Source: an uncultured Bacilli bacterium
GTDB taxonomy: Bacteria > Bacillota_I > Bacilli_A > RF39 > UBA660
DNA: 40,632 bases
Direction: 5' to 3'
Assembly: GCA_934155005.1 (NCBI GenBank)
Contig: CAKPGR010000009.1
Location: forward strand, 1-40,632
This document shows, piece by piece, positions 40,605 to 40,632 of this stretch; the first letter of the stretch is position 1; every line of letters starts with the position of its first letter. Below the pieces are notes generated by a model. That model was not told where the DNA came from. It saw nothing but the letters and a program-made list of their open reading frames with translations, and searched no databases. The position numbers were made by a program, and so were the translations under genes.

Positions 40605-40632
40605 ATGAATAAAAAGATAATACTAGGAATAA
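40605..40632 (+). CDS. Poly-G family copy 4, start of gene (cut by window end)
   Basis: Only the first nine codons are visible (MNKKIILGI), matching the beginning of the family signal peptide. The rest lies outside the window, so the C-terminal domain is unknown. Confidence 0.7.

Noticed and set aside
1..40632. Mycoplasma code (TGA = Trp)
   Set aside because: Trp is encoded by TGG throughout, and TGA ends mreC, radC and spoVD at the expected places.

Overview
The window looks like the chromosome of an uncultured, AT-rich, low-GC Gram-positive bacterium, most likely a gut-associated member of Bacilli related to Erysipelotrichia or Mollicutes-like lineages. This rests on gene content and order, RNA leaders and base composition; no 16S gene is present. 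Firmicute hallmarks are the L20 and L21 autoregulatory leaders, an isoleucine T-box, the Prp protease beside L27 with a cleavable N-terminal extension, SepF/DivIVA, an LtaS-like enzyme and sporulation genes. TGA is a stop (mreC, radC, spoVD end in it), so the mycoplasma code does not apply.

Layout. 1-920: a secreted protein with a phage-tail-tip-like C-terminus behind an unusual poly-G leader. 990-2280: NrtR-like regulator, type IV pilin-like protein, tRNA-Ser(GCU). 2336-8032: ffh, a CotD-like protein, a YgjV-type membrane protein, YebC/PmpR, a LOG-fold protein, glyQS, MgtC/SapB. 8111-8997: sepF-divIVA. 9000-9714: second poly-G-leader protein. 9733-11210: infC-rpmI-rplT with an L20 leader. 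11264-12154: orphan kinase-like protein. 12216-16917: SPOR protein, radC, mreC, mreD, spoIVFA, spoIVFB, rplU, prp, rpmA, a block recognisable from Bacillus. 16971-22408: DUF4116-like protein, LtaS-like enzyme, membrane protein, murC. 22401-23167: third poly-G-leader protein. 23193-28193: T-box-ileS, tgt, truncated DUF1016 gene. 28182-30257: MATE transporter fused to a cytidylate-kinase-like domain. 30282-37265: spoVD, mraY, SEDS gene. 37298-38201: two minus-strand paralogues. 38293-40467: SDR, methionine-gamma-lyase-like enzyme, small ORF. 40471-end: fourth poly-G leader, with its gene cut by the window edge.

Two things stand out. First, spoVD is split at its SxN catalytic motif by a 2,980-bp element encoding a serine recombinase. 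Removing the DNA between two AATC core sequences restores a continuous 635-residue SpoVD with STFK, SCN and KTG motifs and a PASTA domain. The arrangement resembles the skin elements that interrupt sigK, but is much smaller and lies in a different sporulation gene. Second, at least four dispersed loci share one module: a leader with a 9-10 G homopolymer facing a C/U tract, then the same signal peptide and scaffold. The three complete copies end in three unrelated domains resembling phage tail-fibre tips. This suggests a secreted adhesin-like repertoire whose expression could be tuned by slippage in the G tract.

No gene-free stretch exceeds 300 bases. The largest (23168-23461) is filled by the ileS promoter and T-box. 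No CRISPR array, rRNA or replication origin was seen.
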